This document shows, piece after piece, positions 12,300-23,865 of a DNA stretch of 64,000 bases. Origin of the DNA: Gnetum montanum. Its lineage: Eukaryota > Streptophyta > Gnetopsida > Gnetales > Gnetaceae. The notes under the pieces were generated by a model. The model was not told where the DNA came from. It searched no databases and was given only the letters and a program-made list of their open reading frames with translations. The stretch is from the NCBI GenBank assembly GCA_015680685.1, contig MNCI01013788.1:63419-127418 (forward strand), given 5' to 3'. Position 1 is the stretch's first letter. Every line of letters starts with the position of its first letter. The translations under genes were made by a program, and so were the position numbers.

Positions 12300-13560
12300 A
12301 TCATGCATTCGTATAATACAAAGTTTATCCAATTAGTTATTGATAGATGTCTTTACAAGGAAAGCATGGGATCGAGTCAGCACACTATGATGACATCATA
12401 CGTTGAGGCCAAGTTATCTCATTTTATGAATTGGGGGAAAACACATTTATCTCATTTTATGTTTTCAAAGAGATAAAGGCCATATTGTGTTTAATAGATG
12501 CATGAAATATGAAATCCAAAAAGTGGCCATTCTATTTTCTAACTGGGACATATCCAAGTCATCCTAGTTTGCATTTAAATGAAAAACTAGTCACATTAGT
12601 GATTGGCCAATATTTATTAATTGGACTAATTTGTTTTTAAATCCAATTCAAAGAAAAGTAAGGCCTAAGCAAGCATGCGATTGGCACAAAGATTGAAATG
12701 GTGCACAAGGTATTTGGCCAATTTGTAAAATGGAAAAAGCAAGTTTGTCCCAACCCAAGTGACTTTACAGCATAAAGTTTGAAATGGGGAAAGTGGCTAG
12801 AAAACTACTATTCAAAATGGGGCAATGCTAATTCTTTCCATTTCATCAATCAAATAAGACAAAGCCATGTGTCCTAGGAAAAATCATCTCAAACCAATCA
12901 TAACTTAAGTCCAAAATAGGATGATGGTTGTTTCTCCCACCCTACTATTGGGATAAAAGAGTATTTATCTCATTTCAGAGCTAAAATGAAAATTCAAACA
13001 TGTGTCATCAAACAAAGGTAAGAATTTAAATTGGAACACGACAATGTTTTCCCAATTTTGAAATTGGCCATCTCCCTTTCTTCTTAATTCAAAAAAGGCA
13101 TATATGGTGTAGTCATTGCACATAACCTGAAGTGGGGAAAATGGTTGACAACTTATATTCTCAAATGGTGAAAAGTTAGTTTACTCCATTTCATTGGCAA
13201 GAGAAAGTGCAACCACATGTCATCACAACAAAGGAATTCAAAGCCATGAAATGGGATGATTGGCATTTCTTCCACTCCACAATTGGGACAAATCATTTTT
13301 ATCCCATTTTAGGCTGAAAGAGTGTGAGGTATCATTGGCAAGTAAATCAACATAGGAAGAATGGCCATGCACCTACTTCCCAAGTGGGATGAAACCATTT
13401 TCTCCCATTAAATCAAATGCAAGAGAAATGGCAACGTGGTGGCAATCTAGCAAAGCATTAAAAAAAAGGCTTAATGATCGAAATAGAATGAATAGGCCAA
13501 AAAACATTTCTAATTGGAAAAAAGTCAATTAAACCCAAAAATAGCAAGAAAATACTAGGG
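12300..13560. repeat. Degenerate tandem-like repeat region
   Basis: Phrases such as AAATTGGGA, CTCCCATT, ATCTCATTTTA and AATTGGCCA recur at irregular spacings of very roughly 100-350 bp. For example 12918-12985 resembles 13253-13320. It looks like an old, strongly diverged tandem array or multiplied LTR fragment. There is no coding capacity. Confidence 0.4.
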
Positions 13561-15150
13561 TCCATAAAACATTGACTAAGAGAGGCAAATATCAATAATT
13601 TATATCAATCAAATCTAGAAGAAGCTCAAGAAAGATCACATTGTAGGACTTTTGAGTGTCGTATGAACTCCCAAACTAGCCATCATAGAACATATTTCAT
13701 TAGAAGGGCTTTTGCGAGTTTTGAAGAAGTTGTGATGTCCATTTCCACATAGAGAACTATTCAAAAGATCTCTAAGGTAATTGATCTACCAAACAAGGCA
13801 TCATGGCTAGCAAATTAATCTTAGTTATCCTTTCAATGTTCTACCAAAGATTTGTGAGATTAATTTTGTTGTTTATATCTTCCTGGCATGGCAAGAGCTA
13901 TAAATCTTATGAAATCAAATGTTCCCCAAATTTCTATGGTAAAGATTTATCCTAAAAAGGCTTGCTAAGTGCTTCCCCTTAATGTAAGTTACTCTTACCC
14001 AAGCATGGTGATTATCTCATTCCCTAAGGCAAGGAAACCAAATTAGCAAACTTCAATTAGTTCTCCCTCTTATTGGGTGTGGTTACTAGGATTTATGGTT
14101 TAAAATAGTGGTTTTCCTAGGACCAATCACCTCACCATCCTTGGTTCACTATAACACATGAGCAGTTAAACTCTATGTTATGCATACTTGATATTTTCAA
14201 ATGGTTGTAAATGTATGTGTCTCAGATGCATCCTAGAGAAGTTTTCCAAGCAAATTTGGCTTTCTCCCTTGATACTGATGTGGATGGATTGTCTTGCAAT
14301 GGTAGTATGACTTGTGCAAATGATCATTCCTATGACTACAAGGTTGGAACAAATGATCTATCTATTGACCTTATTTGGAAGGAGGACTATGTGTTACTCC
14401 CTTCTCACCATCATAGAATAATGAGCTCAAGAAAAGTGGTTTTGATGTGGACTCAATTTTCCAATACATAGATGACTAGACTAGTGCATCTCTTTGGTCT
14501 CAAGGCTAGATGTGGAACATGTGGATCCAAAAAGTTTTGGTTTGTCTATTGAGACATGGCTCCCATGGACAATGCTCTATGTAAGATGAGGTCTTTCAAG
14601 TCCATTGTCAATGCTAGAAATAAATCTAGGTGAGCATTTAGATCAATTAAAAAAATTCAATCTCATTGATGGACACTAAGTAGCCATTCAGAGGATCTCA
14701 ATTGAACTTGTAAGAGAGGAGCACATTCTCTTGTGTAGGTATGGGGCTATGCAGAATGACAAATCTCTTAGACTCACTAAAGGAATGGATCTAAGGGATG
14801 CCTTAGAGACGTTGGTCCTTTGGGTTGGCCTTCTCCCTCTTATCATAGAGTAGGAATGGTTTCTAAATTCTACCAAGTGTTCTTTTTGTTTCATGCAAGG
14901 TGTTGGTTAGATGGATGTATCAAGTCTTCAAGGTTAGAACCCTTTTCTAAGCCTGACATCATTTACGTTGGGTGACTCACCGGATTTGATGAAGTTCAAA
15001 CCTATAAAAAAAGTGTACTATCAAAACTTATACTAGGCTTTGCTACAAGGACATCACTTCTTTTGTTCAAAGGAGAATTATGAGAAAGGTCTCAAGGTCA
15101 ATGGCTCCTTGGTTCCTTCCCATGATTTAGGGACCATGAAACACTCTAAG
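13561..15150. other. Unassigned sequence left of element 2
   Basis: Short open stretches (for example 14211-14471) match no family I recognise. This is the target into which element 2 inserted: its TTATT at 15151-15155 is duplicated at 23861-23865, and the sequence resumes at 23866. Confidence 0.4.
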
Positions 15151-15155
15151 TTATT

Positions 15156-15962
15156 TGATGAGTGGCGAGGTACCCCTACAATCAACCATACGAATACAAG
15201 CATTTCACGTGCAATCCGGTCAAACTCCACAGACGGACTAGTTGTGGTATTTAGACAATTATCCTTAGGTCGTAGTTCGTTGTCTTCCCATCTGGACTAG
15301 TGTTAACTTTGTTACGTATGGTTTAGTCCAGAGTGAGGTGTATGATGTGTTCATATGCTAATGCTACTCCTAGGTATAATGGAAGAGAATATTAACTAAG
15401 CTAAAAGAGAAAGGATGAGAGATAATCTAAGCTAGCCTAAGTGCGATGAGCATTTGTTCCTCAATCATCCGTACACATCTTGGACCTCATACACGACTAC
15501 CACTGGGATTACCAAGCGCAGATCCTAGGTACGCTATTGGGTTACCAAGTAGTCACACTTAAATGCTCATGATCAAGTCATACTCATTTCGCGTTTAACA
15601 GGAGTTTAGGGTAAGAAGATATTAACTAAGAAAGCAGTAAATGACACTTAAATAAATAATTAAGCTAAGTGAATGTTGCAATGATGAAGTAATCTCGATC
15701 TTTATTTCCGGTAATGTGCATGTCCAAGTACATCACACTCCAATAAGGATGTCATACAATTACAATCACCACACTGCGGAAATACACTAGGAAGAAAGGG
15801 TTGAGAGAGAAACTAATGTAAAAAAGAACTTAAATTTTACAACTCTAACTACTACCTTAAGAAACTGCCTATCAGATCTGTCTACCTCTTATTTATAGAT
15901 GAGGAGACAGGTTGCGATATCGCGTACGCGATATCGCAGTCAACTAAAATGGCAACTCATCA
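15156..15962 (-). repeat. 3' LTR of element 2
   Basis: 807 bp, TGATGAG...CTCATCA on both strands. It contains a perfect 24-bp palindrome at 15914-15937 (two GCGATATCGC arms joined by GTAC) just upstream, in element orientation, of a TATAAATAAG TATA sequence. Confidence 0.9.
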
Positions 15963-15976
15963 TACCCCCATGATTG
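15963..15976 (-). other. Polypurine tract of element 2
   Basis: On the minus strand CAATCATGGGGGTA abuts the TGATGAG start of the 3' LTR, the same arrangement as in element 1. Confidence 0.7.
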
Positions 15977-16867
15977 AATGAAAACTCATCGTCGAGTTAC
16001 AGTGAGAACAAGCTCCATTGATTACACAGTGGATAGGTATGGGATTATTGAATGGTGAGAATGGGTTCATGCCGCAGTGTGGAATCAAAAAATTGAGACA
16101 CAACACAAAGAATGCGAAAGGAAATCCTAAAGCTACAAAATTGATGGAACTCGTGTAGTTCTTGGTGGTGGTGGCTCCTCCATGGGTGCTTTTCCCTTGT
16201 CTTGTGCTCCAGGTCTTAGGACTTGATGGTGTTGAAGTATGGCCTAGAGTTTCTCCTCTTTGGTCTGGGGATCTTGTGCCATCCATGCTAATGTCCGAAC
16301 ATTTGATGGAGTCAGCACTTCCCATGGGCAAGGTAGTTGTGGAAACATTTAATTTACCTTGACATACCAAGCGACAAACACCCGTCGCTCCTCCTCGTAG
16401 GCTCTGGATTTGTCTCTGTATTCTTGAAAATCTACAAGCCGTCGAGCCAAATTTTTTGCAACACCTTTTTATCCTTGGTAGCTTACTTTAACCACCTCAA
16501 GTTCAGAATTTGCAATCTCCAATTTTTGCAATATCTTTTTGCGTTCTGCAAATTCTATTTCATATTTGACGTAGGTGGTAGCTACTTGTTGCTCGAGCTC
16601 TATTCTCAGGTGTCCTATTGTTAACATGGCAAAGTTGGCATACTACAGGTTTGCCAACTCCATGTATTCTGTAAGATCCTAGATTTGCAAGTCCCAGTTC
16701 TTAACCTCTGCCTAGTGGGCAAATGCATATGTGTCTAGTATGGCCCGCCAGTTAGTGTGTTAAGAATTGATAGCATTGATGTGGGCCTTGGCCATATGAA
16801 TCTCCTTCTCAATTATATGTTTGTACATCCCCACCTGGTCCTGGAAGTGCTCCTTTAGCTTTTCATG

Positions 16868-17330
16868 TCACTTAGCCTCATTTTGCCATGCGCTTATTTC
16901 GATAGCCATCTTTTGGCAGATGGCGTGCACCTCCTCCATGGAGAGGGTTTGATTTTCCCTGACTAAATGGCTCATGTCTTGGTTGACCCAGATGAATTGT
17001 TCTCGCAACTGATGAAAATATTCTTCGAGAACATTCTTTTTCTTCTCCACAGAGGTCAATTGAAGGTTGTCAGTAACAAGCTGCTTGTTTTCCTATTGTA
17101 AGGCCTTGAGTATCTTAGTATGCACATAAGTTTGCGCTTGTGCTGTAGAGGCATCCCAAACAGCCTTCTCTTTTTCTTCTACCACCTTCTTATTCTCCGT
17201 TAGTAGTTTGGTTAGTTGCTCATTTTTGAAACTGTCCAGCTGGTCTGCAAGAACAAATTGCAAACGGTCCCGTTGTGTTGCTTGTAGGGCCATGAGCTTT
17301 TCTTGCAATTTTTACACCTCTACTTCCGCA
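16868..17330 (-). pseudogene. Coiled-coil C-terminal part of the element 2 accessory ORF
   Basis: Two charged, helix-forming segments (17093-17308 and 16868-17059) rich in E, K, Q and L, with no proline over long stretches, predict a coiled coil. They continue on the same strand after the globular accessory domain at 17967-18880, separated by frame breaks. Together they look like one protein of globular head plus coiled-coil tail. No catalytic motif is visible. It is possibly a structural or membrane-distal env-like third ORF, but no transmembrane segment was seen. Confidence 0.5.
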
Positions 17331-17966
17331 TACTCAGCCCTCACCTCTGTTAAGACTAGCTTCCCCTTGGTGAAAATGAGGTCTAATTGAATTGGTGTAA
17401 CATCTTGAAGGATGTCAAACAGAGACGTCATTACTTGTCCTGTTTATAGTAATCAATCAAGTACATCCTCATGTTCCACAAGAGTCATTGAGGTCCTGTG
17501 CTCCTGTGAGATCTACCTGTGATACAACAGGTACATTGAATGATTCCTTAATGTGGTTTGTGAGCACTTCTGCAGCTCCCGCTGCATCTTGGTGTTACAT
17601 GACCATCACTGTGGCCCCTTCACCAATTTCTAATTGCCCTTGGAAAGATGCAACATTTCGCAAGATCTATTGTGACCAAGTACTCTCCCCTCCTCCTATA
17701 TGGATGGAGACTTCACCCCTTGCACGATTTAAAGAAACCGTGGGCTATATGACATTATCGATGACACAGAAGAGATTTGCATCATCACGACTTCCTCAAC
17801 TGATTGTCTCAGCGATGGCCTTGAGATGGCTCATCAACAGTCTGTAATCTTGCGGCAACGATGCTTGATCTTGGCCTGTGCTCGACCCTACTTCTTGTTG
17901 TTGGCTGGGTCCCATACTTGGAAGTTGGCTGGGTCCTGCAAGTTGAGTTGTAGTTGGGCCTACCAT

Positions 17967-18880
17967 CTATTCTTTTTCTTGTTCTGGTCCCAACGTCTCA
18001 CCAGTGATTTTCCTTGTGGCTAGTGGCTTTAACAATTCAGCATATGAAGCATTTTGGGCTTTTCGGAAGACATCATTAGTGTATCCTCTAATACCAGCAT
18101 GTTGGCACAGCTTCCTGATAAGGCAAGGGAAGGGCAACGCCATATTCCCAGTTTTCCATTCTTCAAACTGCCTCAGGATCTCTGTAAAGTATAGATGAGG
18201 CAGGTTAACATTAACCTTTCCCATTAATACTGCACATCCCCTTGCCACATATGTCGAAATCCTTTTTAATCCCTTCATGGGGAAGAGGTGATACGTTCCA
18301 ATTTTGAAATAGATCCTCTCTTCCATTGTCAACTCTCCAAATGTCTTTTCTTTACCATATGCCCTTTCCAACCAAACTTGTCGTGCATCAGGGTCTGAAC
18401 GGGTAGATAACTGAGCAACCTTTGGCCCTATATTCGGAAGGATTAATACTTCCAAAATGGCCTAAACAGAAAAATCAACTGTCACACCACAAATGTTAAC
18501 TGTGGTGCCTTGTTCTCTGTTGTGCCAAAATTGGTACATTTCCCCTAGGTTCCAGGCACTGCTTTCAGAGAGGATAGGCCATAAGGGAGACCCTTTGAGG
18601 AGGTCCCTAACAACCTCAAGAGCAAACTCTATGAATGGTTCAAAATTTAATTCCACAATCACTGTAATGAATGTGGACCTTTCATGGATAGCCTGAATAC
18701 ACTCCTAGGGCAACGTGAGATGTTGTCTCTATTCAAGCGCTGCAGCAGCTCCTTCTTCTGCCTACCTTGATTGTACAGTAGCAGGGTCTTCTTGGTGAAT
18801 GCTAAATGATTGTTCCTCCTTCTCTGCATGTTTTCTGGTAGGGACTTATCCTTTGCCTCTCCTAGGTCATTTGCTTCCAC
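17967..18880 (-). pseudogene. Accessory ORF of element 2, plant transposon-protein-like domain
   Basis: Three collinear minus-strand pieces (18659-18880, 18462-18662, 17967-18455) read as one protein. The 162-residue piece has the pattern RISTYVARGCAVLMGK, then VNVNLPHLYFTEI, then ALPFPCLIRKLCQHAGI. This resembles the G-x-I-N-hydrophobic-I-x-x-E-I and F-P-x-L-I-x-x-L-C-x-x-A-G pattern of the 'putative plant transposon protein' family found in accessory ORFs of plant LTR elements. That match is from memory and not searched. It lies in sense orientation between gag and the 3' LTR where pol would be. Its function is unknown. Confidence 0.5.
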
Positions 18881-19379
18881 CTTGAGTAGGACCTTCCTGT
18901 TGTTCGTGTTTCAGGGCAATCTACAATCACACGGGGCCAATCATTAGTAAGGTTGTTTCCAAAGTTAGGTTATACCTTACTGCTTGCCTTAATTTATTTA
19001 TTTTATCTCCGTGTGATGTTTCCCAAAAGATTATAATAGTGAGTCCTTTTTACTTAGGTGGTTTTCAAATTTAGTTTCCATGTGTACCTAAAGAAATGAA
19101 ATCATTTTCGGCACAATTATCCTTAATGTTATAATTAATTACCCTTGATAATGTCCTTCGGGCGATGACAAATTCCAAAAAAGGTATGCGCTAGTCGACG
19201 TGTGTCTCTCCCCCATGACTAAGTTGAACACTCTGAGTTGAAGTAGGTTCAGACGGAATGAAAATCAGAGTACCAACGAGCGAGATATAGCTGTAAAAGC
19301 AAGGGTCTCGCAATCGTAAGTTGTAGAGAAAAATTTGAAAAACTCCCCCACGTGAATAGTTGAAAATGATGGTAAGTGG

Positions 19380-19406
19380 NGGGGGGGGGGGGGGGGGGGG
19401 GGGGGG
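19380..19406. other. Contig join: N followed by 26 G
   Basis: A single N at 19380 is followed by 26 consecutive G. This is most likely a sequencing or assembly break at a homopolymer, so lengths here are unreliable. Confidence 0.7.
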
Positions 19407-19433
19407 AAGGGTCACGCATTTATAAGGTTTATG

Positions 19434-19463
19434 TGACATGATATCGCGTATGCGATATCGCGG
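19434..19463. repeat. Internal LTR-like GATATC palindrome
   Basis: ATATCGCG-TATGCGATATCGCG resembles the palindrome of the family's LTR U3 region but lies inside element 2, about 3.5 kb from either LTR. It could be an old LTR fragment. Confidence 0.5.
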
Positions 19464-20839
19464 CCTATCGATGTTTAGGCCCGAGGGAGAAATACTAAAT
19501 TTTGAAGGTTTTTCTGAAATTAACAATGTAAATTAAGGACATGTGGGTAAGTGTTAAAGGGTTCTAGGGTAATTTAGATAGTTTTGAAGGCACGAATAAT
19601 TATATGTGGGTAGAATTGATCAATAAAGCCTCAGGTGGTAAGTGAGAGAAAAATAGCATGTGATGGTTCATAGGAACGTTGGAATTCGAAGGGATAGTAA
19701 TAAGGGAAAGAATATCGTGGAAAGAATATGGCTAAGGTTAATAAATGGTGTGTGTGAGTTGGGTTATGAGTGAAAATTATAAAAGATTACACAAGTGGGT
19801 CCTCCCCAAAGCAGGTTCCAACCTATAATGCCCTTGTGTAACTACACTGAAAAGTGTCCATGGGCACTAGAAGGGTTAAATGTAATCCACACTAGTTTCA
19901 AAAACACACACATGTAAGTATCATCGGAATGAGGTAAGAATTCTACACTATACAAGACACAAGAAACAATTACATGAACAACGAGATGAGACAGGGTATA
20001 GAAGGGATTCTAGAGATTGGGACATGAGGTAACTGACCCAGGGCATAGTGAATCTTGCGTGTAAAGCATGATTAATGTGTCATTAACCTGTCGTTCCAAG
20101 ATCAGGACCAAGTCCATTACTCTGATTAGTGACACCACATTGTTTCATTCCATGATGAGCGACTATGAGAGTACCAGAACAACAAGGCATACGATCACTT
20201 GGCATTTTGTTCAAGGGAGGAGTGATTTTTGCTTTGTGGCACTTCCTTTGTGTGTTGTTTATTTTTTCGATTACTAAATCCAAAGAAGCCACCAACCTTC
20301 AAGCATAGGTGCATGTATTTCTAGTGGGACCCCCCCAGAACAACATTGGATTTTTGAGTGCCCTTTTGATTACTCTTACTCCCATTTTTCGTTAGATCTA
20401 CAAGGATCTTAGTACGACCACGTTGCATAATAACTCCCACAGACGTCACCAAAGAGAATTCGCAAGTCCCCTTGATGTCACACCCTAATCATTTCCTCTT
20501 AGTCCATCATTGTTCATTCTGGGTATAATGAACACAAATTTAATTTTAAGTTTCAAGGATGTCAAGAATATCACTGTACCCTCGAACAGAACCTCTTATT
20601 TGTAGAGTGGATGAGTGGGTGTAATAGGCCCATTGTCCAAATAATTGATCACTCGAGACTTGATAACGTAGAACACAGCTCAACCAACGAGGCACATGAG
20701 TGTTTTATTCGTAGATGAGATTACTTATAAAATGTAAAAAGACAAAAAGATAAAACAAAAAATTGAAAAATAAAAAACTGGAAAATAAAAAGTTGTAAAA
20801 TTAAAGAAAATGAAAAATAGTTATTAATCCTACTCGTTA

Positions 20840-21490
20840 TTAAAATGGGGGGTATCCCCCATAACTAAATGGTTGAGCATGGCAAGGATTAATAATTGAA
20901 AGATGAGGATCCTTGCATGTTGGAAGTATTGAAACTTGATCATACTTACCCCATTGGGGTTCACACACTTGATTATAGTAAGCATAGTGGAGCAATTTAT
21001 AAGATGTAGTTTTCGGATAATGAGCTAACCCACTATGATAATTGAGACCATAAGATGGTATGCAAGGATCAGGATGTTGCCCTCCATGGCTATGTTCATT
21101 GGGCCATATGGTTGTTGGAGTGTTAATTGGTGGCCCTGATGAAGTGACATGAGGCATTGGGTTCGAAGAGACGGGTGCGCCACAGTGTTGGACTTGTGCT
21201 AAGTTAGAGAATGCAGTGGCCTTGGAATTGTGTTGTCCCTTCCTATGGTCATTTTTAAAGAAGGGACGCCTTCGATGTTGCTGAGGTCTCTCACTGCTAT
21301 TTGCAATAGTAGCACAAGTAACATTCGTGGGTTGTTGTTGTGGTGCAAACACCTTAGGAACAGTTGGTGGCGATGTAGAAGGAAGGAAAAGATGAGAATG
21401 TTGAAAATTAGGAGAAGTGTGAGGTGCACAAGGCAATGGTTGTGTTGAGGGCATGGGCTGATAGTATTGAGGAGAATGGTAATGCGGCAA
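20840..21490 (-). CDS. Proline/glutamine-rich ORF downstream of gag in element 2
   Basis: An open frame of 216 codons is rich in P, Q, H and S (for example QYYQPMPSTQPLPCAPH) with a short basic block HRRRPFFKNDHRKGQ. A similar low-complexity P/Q-rich stretch follows gag in element 1 (5300-5870), including RRSFFKTNSP. That makes it the disordered C-terminal part of the Gag polyprotein in this family and not an independent gene. It has no catalytic motif. Confidence 0.5.
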   Translation of the reverse strand: MPHYHSPQYYQPMPSTQPLPCAPHTSPNFQHSHLFLPSTSPPTVPKVFAPQQQPTNVTCATIANSSERPQQHRRRPFFKNDHRKGQHNSKATAFSNLAQVQHCGAPVSSNPMPHVTSSGPPINTPTTIWPNEHSHGGQHPDPCIPSYGLNYHSGLAHYPKTTSYKLLHYAYYNQVCEPQWGKYDQVSILPTCKDPHLSIINPCHAQPFSYGGYPPF

Positions 21491-21499
21491 GATAGAGTA

Positions 21500-22860
21500 T
21501 GTTGACCTAGTTTGGAAAACAGGATGTTGAACTAGATAAGCATTTGGATTCAGGTGATACGAAGGGTGTCTCCACTTTAGGGATGGCTTCCCCCATGACT
21601 GGGATTATTGTCACTGTGATCGAACACAGTGTCTCTGTATGAACTCTGGGTGTAATGTGTTTCTCTAGTGCTCATATAAATGTAACAGGATTGGGCACTG
21701 GCCCTTGGGGTGATCGTACAAGCAAATGTTGCATTTATATGTATGATTGGCAATTGAGCTCTTATTTTCTTCATCCCTTCTTCCCGATTGTCTAATGATA
21801 TTATGTCCTGCTTCTCGAGTTGTCAAAACTCTATCTCCAATAATATCAATATATTCTCNATGTCCTGCTTCTCGGGTTGTCAAAACTCTATCTCCAATAA
21901 TATCAATATATTCTCCACACTTTTTATGCATCCATTCCAACATCTTATTGATATTTGCCTCGACTTCCTCTAATGATTGTTGTACCGACAAAGATGGTTC
22001 TTTCCCCTTGTGATAGGTTGATTTCTCCTTTTTATGATCATGGACCTTTGTTAAGTTGAGACCTTGGTCTTGTTGATGTTTTTCAACACTCTCCCATCTA
22101 GCCATTTCTCCTTCTTCTTTTGCCACCTGCTTAATAAGCTCTTGGAATTGATAGGTTCGTAATTTGTATAGTTGACCTTGGGCATACATTCCTAGGGTCT
22201 CTCTTATTTCATCACGTAGCCCATCAATGATATGGTACATTAGCCTTTCCTCGGAGAACTCATGGCCTGGACAGTTGTTTAACAGTGCATAATATCTTTC
22301 TAAGGCCATGTCCAAGGGTTCACGTTCTGCTTGTTTCCACTCTTGGATTTGCTTTCTCAAGGCTGACACTCTTGCGTAGGTTTGATATCTTTCGTTAAAA
22401 AGTTCTACCATTGTTGGCCAACATCGTATTGAATTTGGTTTTAACGATCTATACCATACTTTTGCTTGGCCAACGAGTGTCATAGGAAAGAGCTTAAGTT
22501 TTTGCCAACTATTATCAATGTTGTTCCATGTACAGGCATTGTAGAAGGCTTGCAAATGGTGTTGCGGATCTAAGTCATAGCCTCCTAAGAAATTGGGAAA
22601 GTTGTTTAAATCAAGCCTGGGTAGGCAGCTCTCTTTACGATGCCTATGGGAGATTCGAATAGCCTCTTGTATTTGCGTTAGGCTTGTAGTAGCCAGTAGG
22701 GGTTCATCGTCATCTAGTAAGTTATGCTTTCATGCATTGGGACGATGTTGCTTTTGTTTATGTTTATAGGAAACCCCCACTTTAGGTTGCGTACTCCAAT
22801 CTTCATTGTCATATAATTCGTTGGTTTTTCAATGAATTTCCTCACTAGGTGTGGCATTAT
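21500..22860 (-). pseudogene. Gag of Athila-like element 2
   Basis: This is the best-preserved gag in the window (open 21665-22555). The retrotransposon-gag core begins WQKLKLFPMTLVGQAKVWYR and continues through MVELFNERYQTYARV, LRDEIRETLGMYAQGQ and QVAKEEGE. A CNICLYDHPKGQCP zinc knuckle (C-x2-C-x3-H-x4-C) for nucleic-acid binding is near the C-terminus (about 21690-21735). The frame is inflated by a 56-bp duplication around the N at 21859, which repeats an EYIDIIGDRVLTTREAGH block and is probably an assembly artefact. It is homologous to the element 1 gag. Confidence 0.85.
21803..21915. other. 56-bp duplication flanking an N (assembly overlap)
   Basis: 21803-21858 and 21860-21915 are the same 56 bp with a single difference, separated by one N. 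This is what an unmerged contig overlap looks like. Confidence 0.85.
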
Positions 22861-22865
22861 TGTAG

Positions 22866-22929
22866 TTTTGTAGGAGAGGCATGGTTATGAAATTATATTT
22901 TGTAGGAGAGGCATGGTTATGAAATTATG
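22866..22929. repeat. 32-bp tandem duplication
   Basis: TTTTGTAGGAGAGGCATGG... is repeated twice in the leader between the element 2 primer site and gag. Confidence 0.8.
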
Positions 22930-23034
22930 TGTGAATTTATGTGACTTTTTGTAATTATTTCTTCTTAAAAGATATATCGTTAATCCCTATACAACGACCT
23001 TGTATGATATAACTAATCTAGATAACTAGCACCA

Positions 23035-23052
23035 TCCTCGACAACGGTGCCA
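23035..23052 (-). other. Primer-binding site of element 2
   Basis: TGGCACCGTTGTCGAGGA on the minus strand, next to the 5' LTR, matches the tRNA-Asp 3' end complement at 15 of 18 bases. It fixes the element's orientation. Confidence 0.85.
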
Positions 23053-23053
23053 A

Positions 23054-23860
23054 TGATGAGTGGCGAGGTACCCCTACACTCAACCATACGAATACAAGCG
23101 TTTCACACGTGATCCGATTGAACTCCGTAGATGAACTAGTTGTGGTATCTAGACAGTTATCCTTAGGTTGCAGTTTGCTGTCTTCCCATCTGGACTAGTG
23201 TTAACTTTGTCACATATGGTTTAGTCCAGAGTGAGGTGTATGATGTGTTCCTATGCTAATGCTACTCCTAGGTATAATGGAAGATAATATTAACTAAGCT
23301 AAGAGAGAAAGGGTGAGAGAAAATCTAAGCTAGCCTAAGTGTGATGAGCATCCATTCCTCAATCATCCATACACATCTTGAACCTCGTGCACGACTACTA
23401 CTGGGATTACCAAGCACATATCCTAGGTACGCTACTAGGTTACCAAGTAGTCACACTTAAATGCTCGTGATCAAGTCGTACTCATTCCGCATTTAACAGG
23501 AGTTTAGGGTAAGAAGATATTAACTAAGAAAGCAATAAATGAAAATTAAATAAATAATTAAGCTAAGTGAATGTTGCAATGATGAAGTAATCTTGATCTT
23601 TATTTTCGGTGATGTGCATGTCCAAGTACGTCACACTCGAATAAGGATGTCGTACAATTACAATAACCACACTGAGGGCATACACTGGGAAGAAAGGTTT
23701 GAGAGAGAAACTGATGTAAAAAAGAACTTAAATTTTACAACTCTAACTACTAACTTAAAAAACTGCCTATCGGATCTGTCTACCTCTTATTTATAGATGA
23801 GGAGACAGGTTGCGATATCGCGTACGCGATATCGAAGTCAACTAAAATGGCGACTCATCA
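23054..23860 (-). repeat. 5' LTR of element 2
   Basis: An 807-bp LTR, identical in length to 15156-15962, with scattered substitutions. Its palindrome at 23812-23835 has one changed terminal base. Confidence 0.9.
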
Positions 23861-23865
23861 TTATT

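Larger units (their letters stand above)
18881..20839 (-). other. Non-coding interior of element 2
   Basis: No domain was recognised. It holds polypurine-like TCATGGGGGA (minus strand, 19207-19221) and TTATGGGGGA (20850-20866) motifs, an LTR-like GATATC palindrome at 19437-19463, and the G run at 19381-19406. Confidence 0.5.
15156..23860 (-). mobile_element. Athila-like LTR element with accessory ORF and no pol (element 2)
   Basis: Two 807-bp LTRs with an exact 5-bp target duplication (TTATT at 15151-15155 and 23861-23865) bound an 8.7 kb minus-strand element. From its 5' end it has LTR, tRNA-Asp-type primer site, gag with zinc knuckle, a proline-rich ORF, about 2 kb of non-coding sequence, a coiled-coil accessory ORF, polypurine tract and LTR. 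No protease, reverse transcriptase, RNase H or integrase motif was recognised. LTRs and gag are homologous to element 1. The clean target duplication but diverged LTRs suggest an intermediate-age insertion. Confidence 0.9.
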
